A stretch of 64,000 bases of DNA from the NCBI RefSeq assembly GCF_937616625.2, contig NC_065573.1, forward strand, positions 15,267,001 to 15,331,000, read 5' to 3'. Below are positions 9,930 through 21,200 of the stretch, piece by piece. Position numbers and translations under genes: made by a program. Numbering within the stretch: position 1 is the first letter of the stretch; every line of letters starts with the position of its first letter. The DNA is from Mercurialis annua. Lineage: Eukaryota; Streptophyta; Magnoliopsida; Malpighiales; Euphorbiaceae. Below the pieces are notes generated by a model that was not told the origin of the DNA, did not search any database, and saw only the letters and a program-made list of their open reading frames with translations.

Positions 9930-10282
9930 TATATGATGAAATCAAAATAGAAAGCCACGAAAGTAACAACGAGCAAGGAAAATAATTTTGATAACGAGAC
10001 AAAAATGGAACGGCAGAGGCAGAGCACGAAGAACAGATCTGAAGAGCCGATCTATTGGATTGAAGGTAAAAAGCTGATGATGAAGAAGAAAAAGAAGTTG
10101 TATAAAAGGTGAGTTGAGAGAGAGAGAAAGGAGAGAGAAATATGAGGAAAGTAAAAATAATTGAAATTATGAGGATTTATTTGAGATGGGAGTATATATA
10201 GTACCGTATGTATAAAAGAAAGAATTAGCTCTGTTTACCGTATTTTAAAGATGCAAAAGTAACAACATTATAAAAATAAAAA
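9930..10282. other. Non-coding repeat-like segment sharing a ~45-bp block with 62345-62395
   Basis: The block AAAGGTGAGTTGAGAG followed by GGAGAGAGAAAT and GAGGA recurs near 62345, as does a purine-rich GGAACGGC-GAGGC stretch (10008 and 62285). The flanks also look alike. It is probably another copy of the element at 61183-62549, but ends were not found here. Confidence 0.4.
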
Positions 10283-10647
10283 GGCCAAACCCTAAAAAAA
10301 TACCAAACTCTTGCGATTTTTGTCAATTATGACCAAAAATCTTTCAAAACTTGCAATTATAACTCGTTGTGGCAAATTATGTTAATTTTATAGTCATTTT
10401 TGAATCGGTTTGATTTTTTTATTGTGATTAAACCTTTTATTATGACACAACAAGAAAATGTTTCATATTTTATTATGATTAAATCTTATATACATGGTTG
10501 TCATGTTGGCAAAAAAATCGGTTTAATTCGAATTTAGTTATAAAAACAACATAATTTGTCAAAACAAGTTATATTTATAAAATTTGAAAGGATTGGTCAT
10601 AACTGATAAAAATCGTAAAGGTTAAACATTTTTTTGAAGGTTTGGCC
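10283..10647. mobile_element. Foldback MITE with 9-bp target duplication
   Basis: The ends are inverted repeats: GGCCAAACCCTAAAAAAAT on the left and its imperfect complement ending GAAGGTTTGGCC on the right, with further inverted matches inward (CGATTTTTGTCA-TTATGACC). AAATAAAAA is directly repeated at 10274-10282 and 10648-10656. A 9-bp duplication suggests the Mutator-like superfamily. No coding capacity. Confidence 0.8.
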
Positions 10648-10656
10648 AAATAAAAA

Positions 10657-11744
10657 AACTGGTAAGCTTGATTATTGAAAAAATTACGGAATTAGGCTAA
10701 ATGCGGGTCTTTTTAAATAAATGCTAACTTTTTAATTTTCTTTCATTAATGCTAACTTTTAGTATACATTTATTAGTTAATAACAAAATATGTTTACATG
10801 TTTATTTGATGCATATATGCCCTCCACATGTTCGTTTGAGTTAATTTTTCTTTTTAATAGATCAACACATTCAGTTTATCTTTTTTTCTTCCCCTTAACT
10901 TTTACCATTTTCTTCTTTCTTCTATTAAATGTCATTGCTAATCTTTCAACATTTTGAATTTCTTTCAAAAAAATTTATCACTATCGGTTTAATCTACTTT
11001 TTATTTTCTAGCCACGATAGCATTTTTATCGCTTCATTTATTTTTATAATTGTTCCTTTTTTTCAAAAAAAAAAACTTCTAGAGTAATATATAAACTATG
11101 CAATGGCTGTCTCTACTAGATTAACCCTAACTTCAGATAGAAAAAAAAATCTAGCATGTGAAATTAGTAAAAAAAAGGAAGTGAAAATGGTGACGTTGAT
11201 GACAAAAAAAATTTCGAATTCTAAAATGAAGGGTAAGGCACTAGAGACCGGTTCTTCGGAAAATAAATTGCAGTTTGATGTTGTTTCTACTGGCAAGGAG
11301 GAGAAGCAAGTTGTGATTAGAGAGTTTACTCGGATTGTGAAAATAATTTCATTTTATCATATTTTGCAAAACTTGTATTCAAGTATTTTAAGATTTAAAA
11401 AATTTCAAATTATTTTATCATTTTTATATTTGTATTTTTTCATGTTTAGATCTGCTATTTTATTTTGATATAGTTTTTATTTTTGTTTTTATTTCTTTAT
11501 AAGATGTGCATATTATATTACTATTTGATTCTTATTATGTATATGATATTGTTTTTGTATGTATATTTTACGTATTTAATACTTACTTTGTTTGTATGTT
11601 TTCATACGTAATACTGTTATAGGGTTTTGAATTTTCTAATGTTTTTTGTCCATGCAAATAAAATATGTGAGACTTTTCTGAACTTAAAACCAATGTTTAA
11701 TCAGTGTCAACTTCTGTATTCCATTTTAAAGTGTGAGATGAAGC
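10657..11744. other. AT-rich spacer, nothing recognised
   Basis: Short open frames occur (for example 11103-11468, Lys-rich then Phe/Leu-rich), but their composition follows the AT-rich sequence and no family motif is visible. Confidence 0.5.
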
Positions 11745-12071
11745 TGTTAGAATTACATGTGATTAATATTCATATAATCACCCAAAAACAGAAGCAAAGA
11801 ACAGCGTACCTCCGGCCATTGTTGATGGAAATGAAATTTTGAAATTGTTGTGAATTTATGATTTCTTTGATCTTCCAAATCTAGATGGTGTATGAGGAAA
11901 TGTAATGAAAGTATTGAATTGGACTTGGGGACCAAAGATATATATAGACAATATATTCCATAACCACCCCATCAAAAGTTATGTATGTGCCTATTCCAAA
12001 AGGTTGCAATTGGCATCCATTTAAATGGGTGCATTGGTTCAAAGATCACTTAAAGGAGAAAATAACTAACA
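11745..12071 (-). mobile_element. 3' LTR of the second copia element
   Basis: A 327-bp segment is bounded by TGTTAG and CTAACA, a perfect inverted pair. In element orientation it is preceded by the polypurine tract AAGTGGGAGA (12073-12082) and has a TATATATA run near 11935-11950. The pol remnants upstream at 15000-18200 are on the same strand. The 5' LTR was not found on the right. Confidence 0.72.
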
Positions 12072-12072
12072 T

Positions 12073-12082
12073 TCTCCCACTT
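12073..12082 (-). other. Polypurine tract of the second copia element
   Basis: AAGTGGGAGA on the minus strand directly precedes the LTR start TGTTAG; GTGGGAGA next to the 3' LTR is usual in plant copia elements. Confidence 0.65.
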
Positions 12083-12206
12083 GATCTACATGAACCTCAA
12101 TTCCCAACAATAAGAAACAAAATACATGAATCATGGTGATAGGTCCTTTGAAAAAACAAATATTATCTTCCACGTATCACAAGCACTAAATTTCTCATTA
12201 ATAACC

Positions 12207-14809
12207 TGTCACGACCCAAATTATTGAGCCGAGACCGGCGCTAGGGAATGGGAGTGGTAGCTCCGAAACCCGTAGCAAGCCTAAAACCACTATTAATTTT
12301 TCGCAATTGAAAACATATTATTATATATAAAACGTTTTCAGAAAACTCTTTTAAATAATATAATTGTAGATATTAAAATATTATATTAAAGTTTACATTC
12401 AAAACTAATTATTTGAAATCCAAATGTCTATCTAATACTGACATCTACTGACTACTGCAGCTTTAGGAACCCAAACTTGTGCAAGTCTAATGACTTCTGG
12501 CACAGTGGAGATGGTTTGTCTGATCCGACTCTGCTTACCTGCAAACATCAGAGTGAGGGGTCAGTATTTGGGAAAATACTGAGTGAGTTTGCAAGTTACT
12601 TATAGTATTATCAAAATATAGCGTCACACGCTTATTACATATATAAATTCCATACATAATATAAGCACACAGTAAACGTTCCTAATTAACAGACTCTATC
12701 AAAACTCTAATCCTTGATTCGCTAAACTTATATAATCGAATCAACTTGATCCAAATGGTCCAACCCGGGAGTGTTCACACTCGACCACGTCAGTCGCAAC
12801 CAATCTCTTAATCCCAAAGTGTGAGTCCAACTCACTGGTGGGTCCAACCCACTAGATACGGGGCTCAGGTTACTTAACCGAGTTCACTCTCGTGGGGCTC
12901 AGGTTATTTTAACCGAGTTCACTCTCGTATCGCACTCTTATCGTATGCGCATTTCGTAATCTCATAGACAATCTAGACACGCTAGAATGACTTACTGATA
13001 ATCTCGTAGCCTATTGATACTCAATAGGTATTGACTTCTATAGATCTCATACTAGCTATTCATATTTAAACAATGAATACAAGAACGTGCATAATCAAAC
13101 TCATCAAGCACAATATCTTATATGAACAAATCATATAGATACAATGTATATAATAATAACATTCATAATATAAGAAAATGACTTTTATAATAATACGTGA
13201 AAGTAAATTGCCACTCACAGTGACCGCTATCCAAAAACTGCATTATTATAATCCCGCAAGCGTAAGCTCCATGCATTGTCCACTCACGTAACCACTCCGG
13301 CCCAATGGCTTGGTAGCTCGTCGATACGTCAGTTACTTAGTCGAGTTACCTGTACGTTTAATCCATAAACGTAGGCTTAATATCAAAACCCTAAGTTATA
13401 AACTTAGGTTAATATAATCGTAGTTCAAATACGACTTTTAACCTTGATCGTATTCTAATACTTAGTCGAGATACTTGTTATATCTCTTAGTCGTATTCCA
13501 ATACGTATGATACCTTCAAACTTTAGGGTTTAGTTTCATTCCGATGAAGTTTCAAATAGTTTTCAGGACAATGCGCAGGTGCTGCCTGCGCACTGACACT
13601 GTTTAGTAAAACGACGATCTCTCCCAATTGAACCGTTGGATCGAGATAAAATTGGACAGAGGCGTTCCTAAGAGGCAAATCTATAAACTGACCGTAGGGT
13701 TTCTGAATCTGGCAACATTTGGGTAGTGTGCGAACGCACACAATGAGTGTGCGAACGCACACCCCAAAATTCAAGGAGTGTGCGATCGCACACTCAATGT
13801 GTGCGAACGCACACCCTTGACAGCCCCCGGAAAAGTCATTTTCCGGGCGCTGCGCCGCTTTCCGACACTCCCGACATGCTTACGCTTCATTTTAACATAT
13901 AATCCAATCTAAATCTCACCAAAAACGAGTATAGAAACGCGATTACAATTCGTTTAATTCGTTTAAACGAAATAACCCTAATTTACTAATTCTCACAATA
14001 AAAACGTCAAGCTTACCTCGATTTGAAGCTTAACGATGATAGAGAATCGAATTCTGGACGAATCGATATAAAGAACTCGCGATTTGGACGAGAAACGGCG
14101 AAACCGCGACGGAACGTAACGATCGCCATTTCCTTCTTCTGTAACCTTCTGCTCCTTCTTCTTCTTTTCTTAATTCATTTGGTTTCCTTAATATATCATG
14201 GCTAATTAGCCACTTTGATCCTTCATTTCTTTAACTCCAACCAATTCTCTTTTAAACTTTCTAATTTAACCTAACGGTTAAATTATCCTTTTAACTTAAT
14301 TACTTATGTATTATTTATATTCAAATAAATAATACTAATCCATAATTATTATTTCCCGTCAATAATCTTTTAATTACTATTCTCGAGATTTATTTGGCTA
14401 ATTTACATTTTGGCCCTTGAACTTTCCAAAAGTTGCAATTTAGCCCAAAACGTATCCGCGTCCAAATTTTAAAAGGTCTCCGATTGACCCGAAACTTTTA
14501 CCACATATACTATAAAACATTTCGCGGACCTTGGCGAAATAATTTCCATTTTAAGTCATAGTGGCTAAGTTACCACTTTAGTCCCTGTACCTCATTTCGA
14601 GCTTTTCTTGACATTTTTCTTTTCTAATTTCAATTCCAACTCTAGAACTGAAATATAATGTTAGGTCTTTGCTATAATCTCTTTCAAAACCGATCTACTA
14701 AAACTTATTTATCTTATTTTTATCGGAAGACTTTCCGTTATCGTCACTCTGGCGACTCAAAACTGGGCACGTGGTCCAATTAAATACTTAAATATTTTGG
14801 GGTATTACA
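12207..14809 (-). mobile_element. Complete solo LTR of a gypsy-type (Tekay/Del-like) retrotransposon
   Basis: The 2603-bp segment begins TGTCACGACCC and ends GGGGTATTACA on the plus strand, so TGTAATACCCC...GGGTCGTGACA in element orientation. It is flanked by a perfect 5-bp direct repeat, TAACC, at 12202-12206 and 14810-14814. No primer site or internal region follows, so it is a recombination product. It contains a short tandem duplication (GGGCTCAGGTTA..CTCTCGT) near 12855-12930 and the four-dyad array at 13726-13814. Long LTRs with these ends are typical of Tekay/Del chromoviruses; that lineage call is inference. Confidence 0.92.
13726..13814. repeat. Array C: four 16-bp dyads spaced 5-15-5
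   Basis: GTGTGCGAACGCACAC occurs at 13726, 13747 and 13799, and GTGTGCGATCGCACAC at 13778. All four are symmetric (7-bp arms around AA, or a perfect palindrome around AT). Spacers are 5, 15 and 5 bp, so centres are 21, 31 and 21 bp apart, close to two, three and two helical turns. Confidence 0.95.
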
Positions 14810-15358
14810 TAACCGAAATAATTTAATGAATAAACCCGATGTTTATTTTTGGTCCTAACTTAATTTGACTATTCTCATAATTAATTAAAATAATAATATA
14901 ACTAAATGTGTACACAAATATAAATGAGAATACATCATAACAAGAGTTTCATAAATAACATCGTTCTAACAACGAAAAGGTCACAACAAGGAACCAAGTC
15001 CCGTGCCTTTCACATGATCCTTAAATTTTCCTGGTGGCATGCCTTTAGTTAAAGGATCAGCTAACATATTATCAGTACTTATATGCTCAACTACCACTGC
15101 TTTGTCTTTCACACGTTCTCGTATGGCTAAATACTTAATGTCGATATGCTTGCTTCAACTACCACTTTTGTTGTTCTTAGCCATGAAGACAGCAGCTGAA
15201 TTATCACAATCCAATTTGAGCGGTCGATAAATAGAATCCATGATTCTAAGTTTGGGAATGAAACTCTTAATCTATACACCTTGAGGAGTAGCCTCAAAAC
15301 AAGACACGAACTCAGCTTCCATAGTAGAAGTAGTAGTCAAAGTTTGCTTCGCGCTCCT

Positions 15359-15613
15359 CTATGAAACAGCTCCACCAGCCAACATAAAAATATAACCAGA
15401 AGTTGATTTACGTGAATCAACACAGCCAGCAAAATATGAGTCTGAGTAGCCAACCACTTCTAAGTTGCTTGAATGTCTATACATGAGCATGTAGTCTTTA
15501 GTCCCCATAAGGTACCTCAATACCTTCTTTGTAGCTTTCCAATGCTCAATGCCTGGATTACTTTGATATCTCCCCAACATTCCGATAATAAATGTAATAT
15601 CGGGTCTGTGCAA
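15359..15613 (-). pseudogene. RNase H fragment of the second copia element
   Basis: Encodes MHRPDITF..GMLGRYQSNPG, then VVGYSDSYFAGCVDSRKSTSGY, the copia RNase H signature. The following part toward 15000 is broken (the STAEAEF-equivalent region near 15320 is in another frame). It belongs to the same minus-strand element as the RT and integrase pieces. Confidence 0.85.
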
Positions 15614-15619
15614 ACCTGA

Positions 15620-16620
15620 GCATACATTAAGCTTCCAATAATTGAAGCATATGGAATGTTTCTCATTTGTTCCTATTCGAAATCATTTTTCGAACATTGA
15701 TTCAAGTTAAACTTGTCACCTTTCACAATAGGAGCTACACTTGGCGAACAATCTTTCATCTGAAATCTCTCCAAAACTTTGTTGATATATGTCTCTTGAG
15801 ACATACCCAGAGTATAACGAGTTCTGTCACGATGTATCTTAATCCTAATGACATAGATGCATCGCCTAAATCCTTCATATCAAAGTTTTTCGAGAGAAAT
15901 TGTTTCACCTCAAGTATCATATCCATATTGTTACTTGCAAGTAAAATATCATCCACAAATAGAATTAAGAAACAAATCTTGCTCCCACTAATTTTCTCGT
16001 ATACACAACTATCCACAACATTCTCTTCGAAACTGAATGAAGATATAACATCATGAAATTTCAAATACCATTGGCGTGAGGCTTGTTTCAATTCATATAT
16101 TGATTTCTTAAGCTTGCAAACCAAGTGCTCACCGATACTGGAAGGAAATCCTTCTGGTTGTTTCATGTATACCTCTTCCTCCAGTTCTCCATTTAGAAAA
16201 GTTGTTTTCACATCCATTTATTGCAACTCTAAGTCAAAATGTTCAACTAATTCCATGATTATTCGAAGAGAATCTTTCTTTGATACAGGAGAGAATGTCT
16301 CCTTGTAATCAATTCCTTCTTTCTGAGTGACTCTTTTAGCAACGAGTCTAGCCTTGTATCTCTCAATGTTACCTGATGAGTCTTTCTTTGTCTTAAAGAC
16401 CCATTTACACCCTATGGCTTTCTCCCATTTAGGTAACTCAACAAGGTCCTATACCCCGTTTGATGACATAAAATCCATCTCATCATTCATAGCATTATGC
16501 CATAAGCTTGCTTCATTACTACTCATGGCTTGTGAAAATGTCTCGGGATCATTTTTGGCTCCAACATTAAAGTCTGACTCTTGTAGATACACATAGTAGT
16601 CACTAGGTATTGCTGGTCTC
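15620..16620 (-). pseudogene. Reverse transcriptase region of the second copia element, degraded
   Basis: In element order the frame shows ELPKWEKAIGCKWVFKTK, then YKARLVAKRVTQKEGIDY, a TAA codon near 16217, then MDVKTTFLNGELEEEVYMKQPEGF and the polymerase motif FVDDILLASN. A frameshift follows after SLGLRY. The stop replaces a codon just before the conserved QMDVK, so the copy is inactive. Confidence 0.88.
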
Positions 16621-16848
16621 CTTATTCTAGTAGATCTCCTTAAAATTATATCAACATTCTCTTAAGGATCGTGTTGATCAACTAGTTGTTTAGTTATTTG
16701 TGGTTCTTCTTGAACAACTTGATCTACTAGATCAATATCAGCATGTGGAATTTCTTCTTGTCTTTCATTGCCCACTTGAACTTGAGGGGCAATTCTAATA
16801 ATGACTTGATCAATCGACGAGGAAGGTTGGGTACCAACATGACCATTT

Positions 16849-18200
16849 TCAGAAATAGAATCTTGAAATATCCCTCCCACTAATCATATCATTTTTAAGA
16901 AATTTGGCATTTCTTGATTCCACAATCCTAGTGCTATGAGATGGACAATAGAATCTATATCCTTTGGACCGTTCAGCATATCCAATGAAATACCCACTAG
17001 TGGTTCTAGGCTCTAATTTCTTTTCTTGTGGGCTATGCACTCTTACTTTAGAAGGACATCCCCAAATGCGTACATGATGCAAACTATGTTTCCAACCTTT
17101 GAATAATTCAAATGGTGTCTTTGAGACAGCCTTGGTTGGAACTCGGTTTAATATGTACGTTGATGTCTTAAGAGCTTCAGTCCACAAGGTTATTGGGAGT
17201 TCGGCATTACTGCACATACTCCTTACCATCTTTATCAAAGTCCGATTTCTTCTTTCAGTTACACCATTCTCACTAGGAGATCTTGGATTGGTGTATTGAG
17301 CAACTATTCCATGCTCTTGAAGAAACTTAGCAAATGGACCCGGTGTTTGACCACCTTCCGTGTGTCTACCATAATACTTTCCTCCTCTATCAGTCCTCAC
17401 GATCTTGATTTGTTTTTCACATTGTTTCTCTACTTCTGCCTTGAAAACCTTAAAGGCATCAAATGCTTCACTCTTATGATGAAGCAAGTAGACATACATG
17501 TATCGTGAGAAATCATCAATAAAGGTGATAAAGTATTTTGGACCACTTTCTGGACAACAAATATCTGAATGGATGATTTCAAGTAGTTCAGAATTTCTGT
17601 GTGCACCCTTTTTGGATATTTTGGTCTGCTTTCCCTTTATGCAGTCCATACAAATCTCGAAATCAGAAAAATCCAGAGTACCAAGTATTTCATCATTTAC
17701 TAACCTTTTGATTCTATCCTTAGAGATATGTCCTAATCTCCGATGCCACAACATAGAAGATTCTTCATTTTCAACACATCTTTTTATGCCAGCTTTAACA
17801 TAAATAACTGAATTAGCGGTGTTGCTTTGCAAATTAAGCATAAATAGACCATTGGATAAAATTCTATTTCCAATAACATCTGAATTATAAATTAAATTCA
17901 ATGATGATCTTTTATGCAAATTGAAATCAAAACCCAAAGGCAATAATTTAGATATAGAAATTAAATTCCTAGAAAATCCAGGTACATAAAATACATCATG
18001 CAAAGACAAAATAAAACCACTAGACGAAGTAATTTGGCAAGTTCCAACAAATTCAACATCTGAGCGTATTTTGTTTCCTGAATAAATATTCCGCTCACTT
18101 TCCGCAGGTTTGTCATATCCTGCAAAGTTGTTGTAATATGGATTGTAGAACCAGAGTCAATCCACCATGTGTTACAATGAACATCAACCATATTAAACAC
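16849..18200 (-). pseudogene. Protease and integrase region of the second copia element
   Basis: The protease site WWIDSGSTIHIT starts the region at about 18170, with a frame change before the integrase frame (16849-18009). The integrase part has WHRRLGHISKDRI, C..C pair CMDCIKG, the acidic triad in HSDICCP, VRTDRGG and SPSENGVTERRNRTL, and the C-terminal GYFIGYAERSKGYRFYCP segment. The usual GEYYGR is written GKYYGR here. It differs clearly from the element at 1-8127, so this is another copia lineage. Confidence 0.9.
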
Positions 18201-18790
18201 TTGGATTCTTTAGTAATTCCTCCTTTAATGGGCATTTCCCTTTTCCTTTAGGTTTCTTATCACCCTTCTTATTGGTCGTCAATAATACAGTCTCTCCATG
18301 CTCCATCATCAACCGACTTTCCTCCTGAACACACATGGTCAAAAGTTCATTCATGGACCACTTATTTTTATGTATGTTGTAGGATATCCTAAAGGGTCTA
18401 TATTGATGAGGAAGAGTATTCAAAATGTAATGGACCAAAAAAGTGTCAGACATCTCAACCTCTAATGTTTTCAGTTTAGCTACAACGCCCCTCATTTTCA
18501 TGATGTGCTCACGCGCACCTCCGAGACCGGTAAGCTTTAGTAACGAAAACTTTCCAATGAGAGTACTAGAGAGTGACTTGTCTGAAGTTTGGAATTGTTC
18601 ATCAATCGCCATAAGTAAGGATTGAACATCATTATACTTTTCCACTGAACCCCTTAATCTAGCAGATATATTGGTCTTTATGAACATAACGCAGAGACGA
18701 TTGGACCTCTCCCACTTTTCATAAATATCAACATCATCCTGAGTGCTGAATTCATCAACAGGTGGTGGGAGGAAGAGTTGCTGGAAAGTG
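18193..18790 (-). pseudogene. Gag fragment of the second copia element, 5' truncated
   Basis: The frame reads FQQLFLPPPVDEF, WERSNRLCVMFIKTNI, ARLRGSVEKY..VQSLLMAIDEQF, then KLTGLGGAREHIMKMRGVVAKLK and WSMNELLTMCVQEESRL, the gag-polypeptide (UBN2-type) domain of plant copia elements. A Lys/Gly-rich stretch follows where the zinc knuckle should start, but the knuckle is lost. Similarity stops near 18800 and no 5' LTR is seen. Confidence 0.82.
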
Positions 18791-18800
18791 ATTGTAGGAA

Positions 18801-18902
18801 AGAAACTTATGCAGTATTTTATGTGTTTTTATTTCAATTTAAACTCTTTTGTTCATGATACAATTTATGCTTTGGATTTTTAGTTAACGGTTTGTTTACG
18901 TA

Positions 18903-18946
<44 letters not shown>

Positions 18947-21050
18947 TATCTAAGAGTTTCATACCTTTTCATGTTAATTTTATATATTTTGATTAATGAT
19001 GCGCCATATGTACCAATCTAATAAAACAGGTTGGCAATGAAATGCTTTCGGTACCAAATCAACTTTTTATTACGCTCGAGAGAGTGTTAGGAAATGAAAC
19101 CATCGATAAACCATCCCATAATACATTGCAGACTGAATTTTTTTTTAAATTATAAATATTTTTTTTATATAAAATAAGTGTTAATTTATGATACAATGCA
19201 TATACCTCTTTGATATAAAATTTATACATTATAATGTTTATATAAAAATAGATGTATTATTAAAATTATATTTAACATGTATTATTTATGTATTGAAGAT
19301 GTATTATTAAAATTGTATTTAATATATATTATTTGTATATTTTGAGATATAATGTGTATTAATAGTGTATCAAAATGTATTATTTGTGTATTTTGTATGC
19401 ATTATGTGATATCTATTGACATGTTTAGAGCATGTGACATATTTTTTGATTTTAATTATGCTATAGATATTTCAGCTACCCATAAATTTTATATACAATA
19501 TTCAATGCGTTAAATATACAGCTCAGATATAAATTTTGTACATATATGATGTATATTTTATACATATCAGAAATAGCTCAACTGCATTCTCGTTCACATA
19601 TAATTTAATTTATGAGACGTGCGTGAGATGTGTTAAAAGTGTATTTGACAGATATATCATTGATACCTGATGTATACAATTTTTGATATATAATAAATCA
19701 TACATAGTTTTTTAATGTATAATTTATAAATTTTTATAACATTTAACGCATATTTTTTTGATATGATATGCTATAGATACATTTCAGATACACGTCATAT
19801 ATTTTGATAGATATATGGAAAAACAGTGCTCAAAATATGGTAAAAGTATCTTCCATATACATAAAAGATACACATAGTTTTTATTTAATGCTTTTGATAG
19901 GTATATTTAAAATGTATCATACATGTATCGATAAGTATATGAGATGTATCACTTACGCATTTGAAGTATTTATATTGATTCATTATCGCGCTGACATATT
20001 GGCGAACTGACTAACGCGCCTGACATATAAGACGTATCTTTTATTTTTCATTCATCGACAACGTAGTCTTTCTGATTATTTTTTAGAGTTAGTCAACTAA
20101 GTCAAAAAATGCAAGGAAAAAACCTAAACTTGAATTGAGTCATAGTCTTTAAATTTACTATTGTACGAATATTAATAAAAATTATTAATTTATAAAATTC
20201 AATGACTTTATCAATTCAATTTATATAATATTTGTTTCTTCTTTTTTGTTAATTTACTTCATTTAGTATTTTAGACTAAATGAATTTAATTCAAAAGAAT
20301 TATTTGTTTCAAAACTTAAAATAGTAACTAACAAAAGAACAAGAAAAGCATCAAACATGTGATAGAGATACACATTTTTTAAATACATAGGTCGAATCCA
20401 CATTGGAAATAATATATATATTAAATATTTTTTGTAACATAATTTATGTATTTTTAAATATATGTGATACATGTATTTTTTGTTTTAAAATATGTTATAC
20501 ATACACCTTAAAGGCACATAAAATAATGTGTTTGTGTGTATTTGTTTTAAAAATATAAGAAATTGATAATTAAATTTGATCTTGATACATTTCTAATACA
20601 TAACAGATACATAAATGACATGTATTTGAATATTTTTAATACACTGATGCACTCTCCTGATGCATGTGCCAGACGCATGTTAGACGTATTTCTGATGCAT
20701 TTTTGACACATTTTTAACTTTTTTTATTTATTTTGAGTGTGCCATGTGTTGCATCTTCATTGTAAAGGTATAAAATGTAAAGTTTCATTTTTTTTAAATG
20801 CTGATGTTATATTCCAACAATTAGTATTTTTGTTATTTTTTTCCGCTTTTTATATATTTTTGTCATTTTGTTTATTATTTAGGTAAAAAGCTCTAAAAGA
20901 TATTAATGTCCTAAATGAGAGGCGGGTTAGATATTGAGCCAAATTTGTTTGCATAATGTTGAAAATGGAAACTAAAATGAAAAGGGCAGGTAGTGTCATT
21001 TTCCAAAAAGAAGAAGAGTTGGAGGGCAGTTTGGGAAGATAAAAAAGAAA
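18801..21050. other. AT-rich spacer with TA microsatellite and degenerate GTATTAT repeats
   Basis: A (TA)n run occupies about 18908-18942. Around 19251-19345 a 47-bp unit starting GATGTATTATTAAAATT is repeated twice. Many imperfect TGTATTATTTGTGTATT-like and GATACAT-like words follow to 20720. No coding sequence is supported. Confidence 0.6.
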
Positions 21051-21055
21051 GAGGG

Positions 21056-21066
21056 TTTAGGGTTTA
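21056..21066 (+). promoter_or_regulatory. Telo-box upstream of the PPR gene
   Basis: TTTAGGGTTTA (complement of AAACCCTAAA) lies about 110 bp before the start codon. Telo-boxes are common near the transcription start of plant genes for translation and organelle biogenesis. A similar TTTAGGGTTTTA occurs in intron 1 (21364-21375). Confidence 0.55.
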
Positions 21067-21068
21067 AG

Positions 21069-21200
21069 ATGGGTAGTAGCACTGTAGTAGTAGTGTTTCC
21101 ATATTCATATTCATTTTCCACATTTTTGTCTGTGTTTTCTTCTTCTTCTTCTTCTTCTTCACCACAGCTATTCAATGTGGGCTTTACGTCGAGCTTCTAA
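21069..21200 (+). other. Possible upstream ORF overlapping the PPR start codon
   Basis: An ATG at 21069 opens 43 codons in another frame, running through the (TTC)n tract as poly-Ser and ending at TAA 21198-21200, beyond the PPR start at 21175. If transcription begins upstream of 21069, this would compete with the main start. Confidence 0.35.

Noticed and set aside
11103..11468. Lys-rich ORF of 121 codons
   Set aside because: No recognisable domain; the second half is AT-driven Phe/Leu/Ile sequence.
13726..13814. Transcription terminator hairpins
   Set aside because: Eukaryotic LTR context, four copies with fixed spacing and no T-run; binding sites are a better explanation.
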